Below the pieces are notes generated by a model. The model saw only the letters and a program-made list of their open reading frames with translations. It was not told the origin of the DNA and searched no databases. The position numbers and the translations under genes are program-made. 64,000 bases of DNA. Source: JANQQN01 sp964519665 (GTDB lineage: Bacteria > Myxococcota > Kuafuiibacteriia > Kuafuiibacteriales > Kuafuiibacteriaceae). Shown here piece after piece: positions 34,719-43,178 of this stretch. How positions within the stretch are numbered: the first letter of the stretch is position 1; the number at the start of each line of letters is the position of its first letter. Location of the stretch: NCBI GenBank assembly GCA_964519665.1, contig CAZFIV010000026.1, positions 6,090-70,089 of the forward strand. The letters run 5' to 3'.

Positions 34719-35135
34719 CTATTTCGCTGTCAGCTGAGCGATGACCGACGTCCAGTCCTCCATGTGATAGGTCTGCGTGACGCGGCCGTTCTCCACGGTG
34801 AGGATGTCGATCGACATGGCCTTGAAGCTCTTGCCGGTCGCCGGTTCGACGCCCAGGAAGGGGCCGATGGGCGTGCCGGTGAAGGTGCTGCGCACGGTGT
34901 AGCGGTTGCCGTCCTGCAGGATCTCGTCGGGCTCCCAGCGAAGGTCCGGCACGACCTGACCGAAGTACTGCAGGGTCTTGAAGATGCCTTCGGCGCCTGG
35001 CCCCATCGGTGGCGTCGGCGTGGAAACCACGTTTTTGGCAAAGACCGCGTACAGCTTTTCTTCGGTGGCATCGGCCGGCGAGGTGAGGAGGGTGGAATAG
35101 AATGCTTTGACGACGTCCAAATCGGGGGTGCTCAT
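34719..35135 (-). CDS. SnoaL-like polyketide cyclase family protein
   Basis: 138 residues from ATG at 35135. SnoaL/NTF2-like pattern: DVVKAFYSTLL, EKLYAVFAKNVVSTPT, GIFKTLQYFGQVVPDLRWEP, YTVRSTFTGTPIGPFLG, FKAMSIDILTVENGRVTQTY and HMEDWTSVIAQL. These small alpha+beta barrels bind or isomerise hydrophobic ligands; specific function unknown. An operator-like palindrome (35179-35202) and a TetR relic lie upstream, which suggests the gene was controlled by that regulator. Confidence 0.87.
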   Translation of the reverse strand: MSTPDLDVVKAFYSTLLTSPADATEEKLYAVFAKNVVSTPTPPMGPGAEGIFKTLQYFGQVVPDLRWEPDEILQDGNRYTVRSTFTGTPIGPFLGVEPATGKSFKAMSIDILTVENGRVTQTYHMEDWTSVIAQLTAK

Positions 35136-35178
35136 GGTCCTGTTTCCCTTCGCTTCGTAGCTCAAGCTGGTGAAGATG

Positions 35179-35202
35179 TTTTAGTACTGGTTGGTACTAA
35201 AA
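35179..35202. promoter_or_regulatory. Palindromic operator, TetR type
   Basis: TTTTAGTAC-TGGTTG-GTACTAAAA is a perfect 9-bp inverted repeat with a 6-base spacer, 44 bases upstream of the SnoaL start and 65 bases before the TetR relic on the other strand. Size and position fit a TetR-family operator in a divergent promoter. Confidence 0.6.
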
Positions 35203-35266
35203 TCGAAGAGAAGCTCTCCTGGACCACTGCGGCCTGTCAAGGCGTAGAATACCCCCTGGTATAAAA

Positions 35267-35380
35267 TTGGGCCGAGACGACGACAAGAAGGCACGGGGAC
35301 GCCCGCGAACCCTCGGCCGCGAGCGCACGAATGGGCGCCGGATGATCGTCGGCGGGGTCGAGATGCTCGTGAACGCGTGA
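35267..35380 (+). pseudogene. TetR-family regulator relic
   Basis: A 37-codon frame from TTG at 35267 to TGA at 35378-35380 encodes LGRDDDKKARGRPRTLGRER, then a nonsense tail. The KARGRPRT segment is the usual basic N-terminus just before the TetR helix-turn-helix; the HTH and ligand domain are absent, and no continuation was found in other frames before 35500. Read with the palindrome at 35179-35202, this is a deleted divergent repressor. A TATAAA-like box overlaps the start. Confidence 0.45.
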
Positions 35381-35499
35381 GCCGCGAGAGCCAAGGATAA
35401 GACGGACGGACGCAGAGACCCGGATGGGGGCCGCCGACGCGACTCGTGCTGTCGACTTGACGATGCCCCTTTGGGAAGGCGTGGCTCGAGCCACTGTGG

Positions 35500-36057
35500 T
35501 CAGCGTTGGGGGCGAGTCAAAGTGGGGTAGGCGTCGACGTAGATGTAGTCGGTCGCCTTGGCCGGGATGTGACAGCCAAGACAGTCACTACGGAAGTTCT
35601 CGGCCACGTTGACGGTCGGGCGGTCGGGCTTGTACAGCGCCCAGCCCCATCCCTCGCCCCAAAGTGGGCCTTTGCCGGAGCCGTCGGTGTCCTTCACCAT
35701 CACGAACCACTGCTTGATCGAGGCCGTGGCCCGCTGGACGCCGGTCCCCGTCGTATACGTGCCTGGTTGGCTCGCCCGCAATTCTTTGACGAGCTTGGCG
35801 CCGTCAGGCCACTTGCCGGTGCGGCGATAGTGTTCGACGGCCAATCGGTCTGCGTAGACGTCGTGAAAGCCAGAAGCGTCTCCGGTCGGCACGAACCAAG
35901 AGCCGAGGTGAACCATCGATGTCCGAAAGTCGGCCGGGAGCGACAGGTCTTCACCTTTTGGTGCCGCCGTTGCCCGTACGCTGATCGAGACGCCGAGCGC
36001 GGCGGCGAAGACCACCGTCAGTCCACCGAGCGCCCAAGTCTTTTTAGAGACGGTCAT
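35500..36057 (-). CDS. Cytochrome P460 family protein (second of pair)
   Basis: 185 residues; ATG at 36057 starts a signal peptide (TWALGGLTVVFAAALGVSISVRATA). Its first 14 bases overlap the end of the upstream P460 gene, so translation is coupled. Family features: MVHLGSWFVPTGDASGFHDVYAD, YRRTGKWPDGAKLVKEL, and the haem c motif DCLGCHIPAKATDYIYVDAYP. The Lys that crosslinks haem in true P460 cannot be assigned confidently. Periplasmic; probably oxidises a small nitrogen compound such as hydroxylamine, or serves in electron transfer. Controlled perhaps by the divergent AraC regulator. Confidence 0.87.
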   Translation of the reverse strand: MTVSKKTWALGGLTVVFAAALGVSISVRATAAPKGEDLSLPADFRTSMVHLGSWFVPTGDASGFHDVYADRLAVEHYRRTGKWPDGAKLVKELRASQPGTYTTGTGVQRATASIKQWFVMVKDTDGSGKGPLWGEGWGWALYKPDRPTVNVAENFRSDCLGCHIPAKATDYIYVDAYPTLTRPQR

Positions 36058-36664
36058 TGTAACCGCCGGTCGCCGTTTTGCCTGCCTTTTTGCCGGCGCG
36101 AAGAACAGGGTAGTATTGCGTGAAGACAAAGTCGTCGCCGGCGTTGGTCTGGTGGCAGGTGTTGCAGGCGCCGGTCGGGAAGGCCTTGGCCGTCTTGGTC
36201 AACGACTTGTGGTCCTTTGTCGAGAACGAAAAATAGCTCCAGTTCCCCGGTTCTTTCGAGAAGCGCGCCTTATCTTTAATGGCGGCTTCCAGGCCGACAA
36301 ACTCGCCCTGGAAGTATCCGTTACCGCTGACCGCGGCCTTGCTTCCGACGCTGACCAGCTCCTTCATCAGGATGGTCCCATCCGGGAATTGGCCGGTCCG
36401 TTTCCAGGCCCGCCAGGCCGACGGCTCGATGTACACGTTATGGAATTCGGGGAAGGCGGCCTCTCCGTTGTTGAGCTCGTTCGGAGTCACCGGCGTACCG
36501 ACGTAGACCCATTCGCGGTATCCGGTCGGTCGCATGAGCTCCCCAGCCCGGTTGAAGCTGTAGGCGCGCTTGCCTTTAGAACGACCCTCTTTCAGCGCGA
36601 GGGTCATTGTCAGGGCAAGAGCCGAGGTCACAGTGATGGCAATGAGTGCTGCTTTTCTCTGCAT
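36044..36664 (-). CDS. Cytochrome P460 family protein (first of pair)
   Basis: 206 residues; ATG at 36664 follows AGGAGGATAC. N-terminal signal (ALIAITVTSALALTMTLA). Family pattern: YREWVYVGTPVTPNELN, FPEFHNVYIEPSAW, WKRTGQFPDGTILMKEL and the haem c motif ACNTCHQTNAGDDFVFTQYYPVL. Paralogue of the downstream gene, so two P460-type cytochromes are made from one transcript. Periplasmic. Divergent from an AraC-family regulator 143 bases away. The substrate is not known. Confidence 0.87.
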   Translation of the reverse strand: MQRKAALIAITVTSALALTMTLALKEGRSKGKRAYSFNRAGELMRPTGYREWVYVGTPVTPNELNNGEAAFPEFHNVYIEPSAWRAWKRTGQFPDGTILMKELVSVGSKAAVSGNGYFQGEFVGLEAAIKDKARFSKEPGNWSYFSFSTKDHKSLTKTAKAFPTGACNTCHQTNAGDDFVFTQYYPVLRAGKKAGKTATGGYNDRL

Positions 36665-36807
36665 CGTATCCTCCTGGGATGTGGCTTCACTATCGGGCGT
36701 ACGCGGCGCTCGTCATTGCGCGTCCGTTCAAAGCTTTATCGAAATCGTTCAGAGGGCGGGCGGCCCCTCTTGTTTCCATCGTGTCGCTCGACTGTGATAG
36801 GCCTGCC

Positions 36808-37758
36808 ATGGCCGACCTACTCAGCGACGTCGTTCGCTCCATGAAGTTGCAGGGGAGCAGCTACTACCGGGCTGAGCTCTCTGGCCAATTCGGCTTGACC
36901 GTCGGCCGCCGGCCTCAGCACGTCCGTTTTCACTTGATGCTTCGTGGCGACATGCTGGTGTCGGTGCCCTCGGCGACGACGCCGACCCACGTGAAGACCG
37001 GAGATGTATTCCTGGTGACCATGGGCGCTCCCCATTCCTTGATGGACGCCGAGGGGCGGCCAACGGTGCCCCTCGAGGAAGCGAAGCAGCAGGTTGGCTT
37101 TCAGCGAGGGGATACGTTCCGATGGGGCGATGGCGCGCTCCGGGCGACTCTGTTGTGTGGGGAGTTTTCGAGCGAGATCGAGCTTTTTCATCCTGTCTTC
37201 CGCTCGCTGCCGACTCTGGTGCACGCTTCGGTCGATGAAGAAACTGAATTCTCCACTCTGTCTGACGTGTTGAGCCTCGTGGACCGGGAGAGCTCCAGAG
37301 GCGCCCCCGGCTGGATCGCAATCGCCAACCGGCTGTCCGAGGTGGTGATGATTCAGGTTGTGCGGGCCTGGATCAATCGGCAGCCCCAGGCGGTCGGGGC
37401 CCTCCAGGCCCTGCACGACTCGCGCGTCGGCAAGGCGCTTGAAGCGATTCACAACCGACCCGAAGAACCGTGGACTGTCCAGAGTCTTGCATCCACGGCG
37501 GGCATGTCTCGTACGAGCTTCTCGACCCTATTCACCGAGCTCATGGGTACGACGCCGATGCAGTACTTGACGAGCTGGCGGATGGAGGTGGCCCGGTCGC
37601 TGCTGCTGCACGCGCAGGGTGTGACGTTGGGTGAGGTGGCGGAGCGTGTGGGCTACAGTTCGCAAGCGTCCTTTACCAAAGTCTTTCGCGAAGCCGTCGG
37701 TATGACCCCGGGCGCCTATCGCGACGCGGTCGCGACCGTCGGCCGCGCCCGGCTCTGA
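36808..37758 (+). CDS. AraC-family regulator with cupin-type sensor domain
   Basis: 316 residues from ATG at 36808; upstream in-frame codons belong to the intergenic region. The N-terminal half is an AraC_binding-type cupin (RPQHVRFHLMLRGDMLV; VKTGDVFLVTMGAPHSL), followed by a linker and a C-terminal double helix-turn-helix (WTVQSLASTAGMSRTSFSTLF; VTLGEVAERVGYSSQASFTK with FREAVGMTPGAYR). This matches the CxxC-lacking branch of cupin_6 AraC regulators. Likely regulator of the divergent cytochrome P460 pair. Confidence 0.9.
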   Translation: MADLLSDVVRSMKLQGSSYYRAELSGQFGLTVGRRPQHVRFHLMLRGDMLVSVPSATTPTHVKTGDVFLVTMGAPHSLMDAEGRPTVPLEEAKQQVGFQRGDTFRWGDGALRATLLCGEFSSEIELFHPVFRSLPTLVHASVDEETEFSTLSDVLSLVDRESSRGAPGWIAIANRLSEVVMIQVVRAWINRQPQAVGALQALHDSRVGKALEAIHNRPEEPWTVQSLASTAGMSRTSFSTLFTELMGTTPMQYLTSWRMEVARSLLLHAQGVTLGEVAERVGYSSQASFTKVFREAVGMTPGAYRDAVATVGRARL

Positions 37759-37952
37759 CGAATCGATTCGGGTAGTCCCCTGAATACCCTACGATCGCGA
37801 TCTAATATTCAGGCACGGTCAATGGAGCGATGGAACGCGCGATTTGACCGACCACCAAGCTTCGAGCCGACTCAGCAACAATAGTCATCTCGGGCCTGGA
37901 TTTGGCGGACTATCTTCGTTTCAGCCCCAGAACGCGCCGGTGTAGACTTCCT

Positions 37953-38966
37953 ATGATGTTTATGCGGTCGAGCACACGGGACGGAGCGCTCACGCGGCGG
38001 CGCGTTTTGAAGTCCGCCTTGGTCGGCGGGGCCTCGGCGGTCGCTGGACACGTGCTGTTTCCATCTCGGGCCGAAGCGTTGATCGACCCCGAGATCGCCG
38101 GGTACATCGAGGCCCAGGGCGGTCGGCTGTGGTATCGGCTGAACGGCGCCCGCCATCTTGGCGGACCGAAAGCGCCGTTGCTCTGCCTGCACGGTGGACC
38201 GGGCGGGCATCACCGGCTGCTCACCCCGCTGGCTGCCCTCGCCGACGAGCGGGCGGTGATTCTCTACGATCAGCTCGACAGCGGACACTCCGACCATCCT
38301 GGTGACCCGAAGAACTGGACGACGGCGCGGTTCGTTTCTGAGATCGACGCTGTGCGGAAAGCGCTCGAACTCGAGCACGTGGCGCTGCTCGGCCACTCGA
38401 TGGGCGGCGGTTGGGCGGCCGCCTACGCGGTTGATCGCCCGGCCGGGCTCAAGGCGCTCATTCTCTCGAGTCCTCTCATCAGCACATCGCGATGGGTCGC
38501 GGACAACAACCGGTATCGGGCCCAGTTACCCGCCAACGTCAAAGCGATTCTGGCCAAGCACGAAAATGCCGGCACGACCGATCACCCGGAGTATCAGGCC
38601 GCGACGCAGCGCTTTTACGACCGGCACTTGTGCCTTCCGCCGTGCCCAATGGGCGACCTGATTGCGGATGCGCCCGGCCTCAATACGAAGTTGTACGAGT
38701 ATATGTGGGGACCCACCGAATTCTTCGCCAACGGAACCTTGGTCGATTTTGACTTGTCTCAAGAGCTCAAGAAGATCACCGCGCCCACCCTGTTCATGTG
38801 CGGCGACGTCGATGAAGCCGCACCCGCTACGTGCCGAGCATTCGCGGCAAAGGTGCCCGACGGCCGGTTCACCCTCATCGAAGGCGCAGCCCACGCCACC
38901 ATCGTTACTCGGCGCAAAAAGTACCTGGACACCGTCCGAGGTTTCTTGAAGGACGCGAAGGCCTGA
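37953..38966 (+). CDS. Tat-exported alpha/beta hydrolase (proline-iminopeptidase-like)
   Basis: 337 residues; ATG codons at 37953, 37956 and 37962 are all possible and the frame extends to TTG 37902. A twin-arginine signal (ALTRRRVLKSALVGG, ending RAEA) exports it folded. Hydrolase motifs: LCLHGGPGGHH, LYDQLDSGHSDHP, nucleophile elbow GHSMGGGWA, FMCGDVDEAAPAT (Asp) and EGAAHATIV (His). HGGPG and DQ-GxS are typical of prolyl aminopeptidases S33. Its last bases lie inside the inverted-repeat element at 38963-39154, so the native C-terminus may have been replaced or trimmed. Confidence 0.9.
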   Translation: MMFMRSSTRDGALTRRRVLKSALVGGASAVAGHVLFPSRAEALIDPEIAGYIEAQGGRLWYRLNGARHLGGPKAPLLCLHGGPGGHHRLLTPLAALADERAVILYDQLDSGHSDHPGDPKNWTTARFVSEIDAVRKALELEHVALLGHSMGGGWAAAYAVDRPAGLKALILSSPLISTSRWVADNNRYRAQLPANVKAILAKHENAGTTDHPEYQAATQRFYDRHLCLPPCPMGDLIADAPGLNTKLYEYMWGPTEFFANGTLVDFDLSQELKKITAPTLFMCGDVDEAAPATCRAFAAKVPDGRFTLIEGAAHATIVTRRKKYLDTVRGFLKDAKA

Positions 38967-39154
38967 CCTGAAACTCGGTCATGTTTCAGCCTCATTGATC
39001 GGGATGAGCATAAGTCCAAGCGCCCGAGCGCTGGTCTCAAGCGCGGCGAGGCGTTTTTCCTCGAATCGCTCCTCGTAGGCTTTCGCGCCAAGGTCGAAGT
39101 ACGGGGTGTTGTAGCCGATCAATGAGGCTGAAACATGACCGAGTTTCAGGTCAG
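38963..39154. mobile_element. 192-bp inverted-repeat element (MITE-like IS derivative)
   Basis: Perfect 40-bp terminal inverted repeats at 38963-39002 and 39115-39154 (CTGACCTGAAACTCGGTCAT... and its complement) surround 112 bases. On the minus strand an open frame from the right arm reads GYNTPYFDLGAKAYEERF, then continues to ALGLMLIPINEAET and stops at TGA 38979-38981 inside the left arm. This looks like the last 45 or so codons of a transposase, so the element is an internally deleted insertion sequence. The IS family is not certain. The left end overlaps the stop codon of the upstream hydrolase. No clear target-site duplication was found. Confidence 0.7.
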
Positions 39155-39271
39155 AGCGAACTACTGATCACTTTCGCAAGTGTCGCGGTAGACCGAGCGG
39201 ATGGCGGCGTTTCGTTGACCGCGATTCGCAATTCACCATCAGTCCCAACAAGCGCAAGCGTTCGCCGCTCT

Positions 39272-40726
39272 TCACGGGCACATCGGTATTCCGCAGTTGG
39301 GCCACGCTGGGCAGCACTCGACGTCAAACGGGCAATCATTGCACCCGCCTCCTCCATCGCATGAACCGCAGCGCCCACACGACGTAGTGGCGCCCGGATA
39401 GCCGACCGTGCATCCACCAGCGCCATTGCAGGATCGGTTGGCGCCGCAAACGGCAGGATCATCGTTGCATACGTACGCGATACCCGAACAGGTGCCCAGG
39501 GCGCATTGGTCGCTGTAGGTGCAGGCGTTTCCATCGTTGCAGGCGCTGGTGGTGAAGCTCACGTCGCAAGTGCTGCTGCCGTTGCAGCTGCGGTTGTTGC
39601 ACGCGTCGCTCGCGCAGACGATCGGGGTTCCTTGACAAGAGCCTGCGCCGTTGCAGGCGTCGTCGTAGGTGCACAGGTTGCCATCGTTGCAGGAGGTGGC
39701 GGCGGGATAGGTCACGGCGCAAGCGCTGGTTCCGTCACAAGATCGTCGGGCTCCACAGATCCCCGGATCGTCGTCGCACACGAGGGCGGTACCGATGCAC
39801 GCCCCCAAGCCGTTGCATCGGTCGTCGTAGGTGCACAGATTCCCATCATCACAAGCTTGGTTGCCAGGTGCAAAAACGTCCATCGGACACAAGGGCCCCT
39901 GTCCATTGCAAGCTTCCGCGACGTCGCAGATGCCGCTACTCGCACGACACTCCGTCCCCACATCGAATACGTTGGCGGGGCACGTGGAATTCACGCCATC
40001 GCAATTCTCGGCCACATCGCAGGGGCCGGCGGTCGGACGACATTCGGTCCCGGCGGCGACGAGGTCAGTCGGCACACACCGGGGCGTACCGGTGGAGCAA
40101 TCGATTTCTCCGACCTCGCAAGCCTCGCCCGTATCGCACGGATCGCCGGGCAGGCAGCCCTGCATGCACTGACCGGAGCCGTCGCAATAGCCCACCGAGC
40201 ACCTGACCCCCATGGGCTCGAACACATCGTCAGGACAGACCGGAGAGGCACCGGTGCAAAGCTCGGCGACGTCGCACTCCCCGCCCGGACGACAGACCGT
40301 CTGGTCGTCGGCGAGAACGTCGGCAGGACAGGCTGCATCCGTCCCGTTGCAGACCTCGACGGGATCACAATCGCCTTGGCTGGCTCGACACTCGGTGCCC
40401 ACCGCCCGTGCGTCCGCGGGACACTCGCGGCTGCTCCCGTCGCAGCGCTCCGCTGGATCACACGGCCCGGCCGAGGCCCGGCATTCGACGCCGGCAGCCC
40501 GAGGCCGGTCGAAGACGCAGGCCTGTTCTCCGTCGTCAGTGCACACGATTCGCCCCATCTCGCACGGCTGTCCGGTGTTGCACTCTCCTCCCGCTTCGCA
40601 ATCGTCGCCGTTGCAGCCGTAAAGGTGTCCTGCGCCGGCAACGGCAAGTAAGGCCCAAGCAAGATGCGCGTATCCGAGCCGCGCAAGTGAGCGTGTTCCG
40701 TTCTCCTCCAAAGTAATGTTGGACAT
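39272..40726 (-). CDS. Cysteine-rich repeat lipoprotein
   Basis: 484 residues; ATG at 40726 follows GAGGAG. The signal ends with HLYGC, a lipobox. The mature chain is made of repeats of about 35 residues: GTECRASxGxCDxAExCxG, xxCPxDxF, then a second repeat type CNDGNLCTYDDxCNGxGxC with spacings that give many conserved cysteines, and a final CGRCGSCDGGGGC region. Such proteins are typical of myxobacteria and related groups; the disulfides make a rigid, protease-resistant surface rod. No catalytic motif. A role in adhesion or recognition is guesswork. Confidence 0.88.
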   Translation of the reverse strand: MSNITLEENGTRSLARLGYAHLAWALLAVAGAGHLYGCNGDDCEAGGECNTGQPCEMGRIVCTDDGEQACVFDRPRAAGVECRASAGPCDPAERCDGSSRECPADARAVGTECRASQGDCDPVEVCNGTDAACPADVLADDQTVCRPGGECDVAELCTGASPVCPDDVFEPMGVRCSVGYCDGSGQCMQGCLPGDPCDTGEACEVGEIDCSTGTPRCVPTDLVAAGTECRPTAGPCDVAENCDGVNSTCPANVFDVGTECRASSGICDVAEACNGQGPLCPMDVFAPGNQACDDGNLCTYDDRCNGLGACIGTALVCDDDPGICGARRSCDGTSACAVTYPAATSCNDGNLCTYDDACNGAGSCQGTPIVCASDACNNRSCNGSSTCDVSFTTSACNDGNACTYSDQCALGTCSGIAYVCNDDPAVCGANRSCNGAGGCTVGYPGATTSCGRCGSCDGGGGCNDCPFDVECCPAWPNCGIPMCP

Positions 40727-41110
40727 CTCAGCTCCTCAGCGATCGCCAGGATCAAACTAAGCAAGTCAGGTGCCACGTCAGCTGATAGCGATCGTGGGCG
40801 CCGATGTTTCCAACTCGGTACAGACCGGCGAGCAGAACTCGCCGAACGTTGTGATCACTGGTCGTGGCCCGCAGGGGCACGAGCCAGGGAGCCTTCGAAG
40901 GCGTCTTCAGACGCCGTTAACGTTGTGATCACTCCACTTCGAGAGCGCTGAATACGCTCGTATGCCCTTCTGCTGCCGGTTTCAGGCGGATGGCGCTGTT
41001 CGTGCCAATTCCTCACCGGCGCAAGCGATACTGCGTATACTCATTCGACGTGTGGCAGACGCTCCCATCCTTGGTGCGGGCTTGATGAGGAGCGTTTCGG
41101 AAGGGGCGAC
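40727..41110. other. Intergenic region with paired repeats and hairpin
   Basis: 384 bases. A 15-base direct repeat AACGTTGTGATCACT occurs at 40845-40859 and 40919-40933. Between them are the palindrome GCCTTCGAAGGC (40891-40902) and a 7-bp hairpin GGCGTCT-TC-AGACGCC (40900-40915). The hairpin, with neither coding frame nor T-run, could be a terminator for the choice-of-anchor I gene (which ends at 41111, minus strand) or part of a small element. No gene is supported. Confidence 0.5.
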
Positions 41111-42928
41111 TCAGTGGCAGCGTTTGATGTTCTCGATGACGAGCAGATAGTCCGAGAAGGTCACTTTGCCGTCTCCGTCGACATCTTTGGAGCAGCCCTT
41201 GCAGCGTCGGCCGAGGCCGAAGACGACCGCGAGTCCGTCGCGCAGGGTAGTCCGGCCGCTACCGTCGACGTCGGTGGCGCTGCAGGCGACACCGACCTCG
41301 TAGATGGTCGTGGTGCCGGTGACTTCATAGCTCACGACGAGGAGCGGGCGCCCGTTCGGGCTATCGAGCCTGGAGATGAAGGTGATGCCTTCCGGGCCGG
41401 TATCGCCGAGCGCGGCCGGATCGAAGTCAGGCTCGTCCTCATCAAACTGGGCGTTGAAGTTTGCGCCATTGAAGTAGGACTGAAACTCGACCTGATGGGG
41501 GTTGGTCACGTCGAAGGTCATGATCCCACCGACATCCTCCATACCGACGAAGCAGAGGGTCCGTCGGCCGATCCGTCCGATCTCGATGCCTTCCGGCTCG
41601 GGGCCCTGAGCGTCGGATTTGTTGTCGAACTCGGGGTCGTCGTTGTCGGCGTTGAAGTTCGCGGGGATCGCGCGGGCGATCTGCTGCTCGATGACGTCGC
41701 CGCTATCGAAGACGATGTTGCCGCGCTGGTCGCGAATGGTGAAGGAGCGGGCCCCGAACGCGTTGAGTTCTTCGAGGAGCCCATCGCCGTCGGCGTCGCC
41801 CGACACCACGGATACGTCGAGGCGACCGAGGTTCGGATCGGTGAAGAGCGTGGGGTCGGTGAACACCGAGGTATCGATGCGCCCGTCGGCGAACAAATCG
41901 CCGATGCGCTCGTCTTCGCCGCTGCGGTCATCACCCTCGTTCGCGAGCACGAGGTAGGTCTGCCCGCGGTAGCGGTAGTTGTCGATGGCATCGGACATAT
42001 AGAGCCCGTTGACGGGCCAGGTTCGAATGTTGATCGCGCCGTCGCGGTCCGAAGCGTCCAGGCCCTGTCCCGGCACGGAGTGGTCCTTCGCACCGAGCGG
42101 AACGACGTCGGTCACCTTGCCGCGCACCAGGTCGACGATCGCGAGCGCATTGTTTTCTTGCAGAGTGACCCACGCGGTGCGTGAGTTCGCACTCACGGTG
42201 ATGAACTCGGGCTCGAGGTCTTGCGCGACGGTGACGCTGTTAAAACCAAACGGACCGTCCGCGTCGTCCTCTGGGTTGCCGTAGATCCGAACGCCGGCAG
42301 CGCGGAGTTCATCGATCTGACTGTTAAAGGAGTCGAAAGTGATGAACTTGAGGTCTGCGGCGGTCAGCGCCGCGACTCGCTTGGGACTGATCTTGCCGGG
42401 CACTTCGAAGATGCCGATCGAGCCGTCCGGGTCGAGGCCTGCGTCGTAGTCGGGCTCGCCCTCGAAGGCGATGAGAATCTGGCGACCATTGGGCGTGAAG
42501 ACAACCTGGTCGGGAGTGGGGCCCACGGTAAGCGTGGTACCGAGCTGCTGGCCGGTAGTGGCCTTGAAGAAGCTGATGGTGCCGGGAAGGCCGTCGCCTT
42601 CGCTGGCGGTGACGGCGACGACGTTGTTGTACACGGCGGAGCTGGTGACCTCGCCGCTGCCAACCCGCAGCACGTCGACCAGGACCGGGTTGGTCGGGTC
42701 GGACAGATCGAGCACGTCGAGTCCGGCGATCTCGCCGTTCACGACGAACAGACGCTTGGACGCGGCGTCGTAGGCCGAGATCTCCGAAGCACCCGCATCA
42801 AAGTTGGGGCTATGGACGAAGCGTCCGACCTGGGTCAACTCGAAGGGGTTCGCGGAGGCGAGCCCGGCCGGCAGAACCGTCGCGGCGAGAGTCATGAGAG
42901 GGAGGACAAGTGGGCGATGCAGTTTCAT
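41111..42928 (-). CDS. Choice-of-anchor I family beta-propeller protein with dockerin-like repeats
   Basis: 605 residues; ATG at 42928 has AGGAG upstream and a signal peptide (LVLPLMTLAATVLPAGLASA). The propeller matches the choice-of-anchor I/alkaline-phosphatase-like family: ASEISAYDAASKRLFVVNGE, NPVLVDVLRVGSGEVTS, DQVVFTPNGRQILIAFEGEP, GFNSVTVAQDLEPEFITVS, EPEGIEIG and GPEGITFISR. The C-terminal 55 residues carry two EF-hand-like calcium loops (DVDGSGRTTLRDGL and DVDGDGKVTFSDYL) separated by CKGC, as in dockerins. Secreted or surface protein; phosphoesterase activity is suspected but unproven. Dockerin-like modules outside cellulosomes are seen in environmental bacteria. Confidence 0.9.
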   Translation of the reverse strand: MKLHRPLVLPLMTLAATVLPAGLASANPFELTQVGRFVHSPNFDAGASEISAYDAASKRLFVVNGEIAGLDVLDLSDPTNPVLVDVLRVGSGEVTSSAVYNNVVAVTASEGDGLPGTISFFKATTGQQLGTTLTVGPTPDQVVFTPNGRQILIAFEGEPDYDAGLDPDGSIGIFEVPGKISPKRVAALTAADLKFITFDSFNSQIDELRAAGVRIYGNPEDDADGPFGFNSVTVAQDLEPEFITVSANSRTAWVTLQENNALAIVDLVRGKVTDVVPLGAKDHSVPGQGLDASDRDGAINIRTWPVNGLYMSDAIDNYRYRGQTYLVLANEGDDRSGEDERIGDLFADGRIDTSVFTDPTLFTDPNLGRLDVSVVSGDADGDGLLEELNAFGARSFTIRDQRGNIVFDSGDVIEQQIARAIPANFNADNDDPEFDNKSDAQGPEPEGIEIGRIGRRTLCFVGMEDVGGIMTFDVTNPHQVEFQSYFNGANFNAQFDEDEPDFDPAALGDTGPEGITFISRLDSPNGRPLLVVSYEVTGTTTIYEVGVACSATDVDGSGRTTLRDGLAVVFGLGRRCKGCSKDVDGDGKVTFSDYLLVIENIKRCH

Positions 42929-43178
42929 AGTTGTTCCACTCCTGCGAATCGTCGGGACGCGGCTTGGCGCGCGTCGACGCCAGCAATACCCCAAACGCCC
43001 GACGCCCGCGGGCGCGACGGTAACCGGTGCAGCCAGGCCATCGCAGCCTTCCTGAGGAGACAGGATAGTGAACAACCAACTTCAGTGTGACGTTCGTGTC
43101 GCGATCACGAGTATCGAATGCGGTAACCGGTGCAGGGCCCTCGACGGGCGCAACAACGGGCCTTCGGGCGTTCACCGG

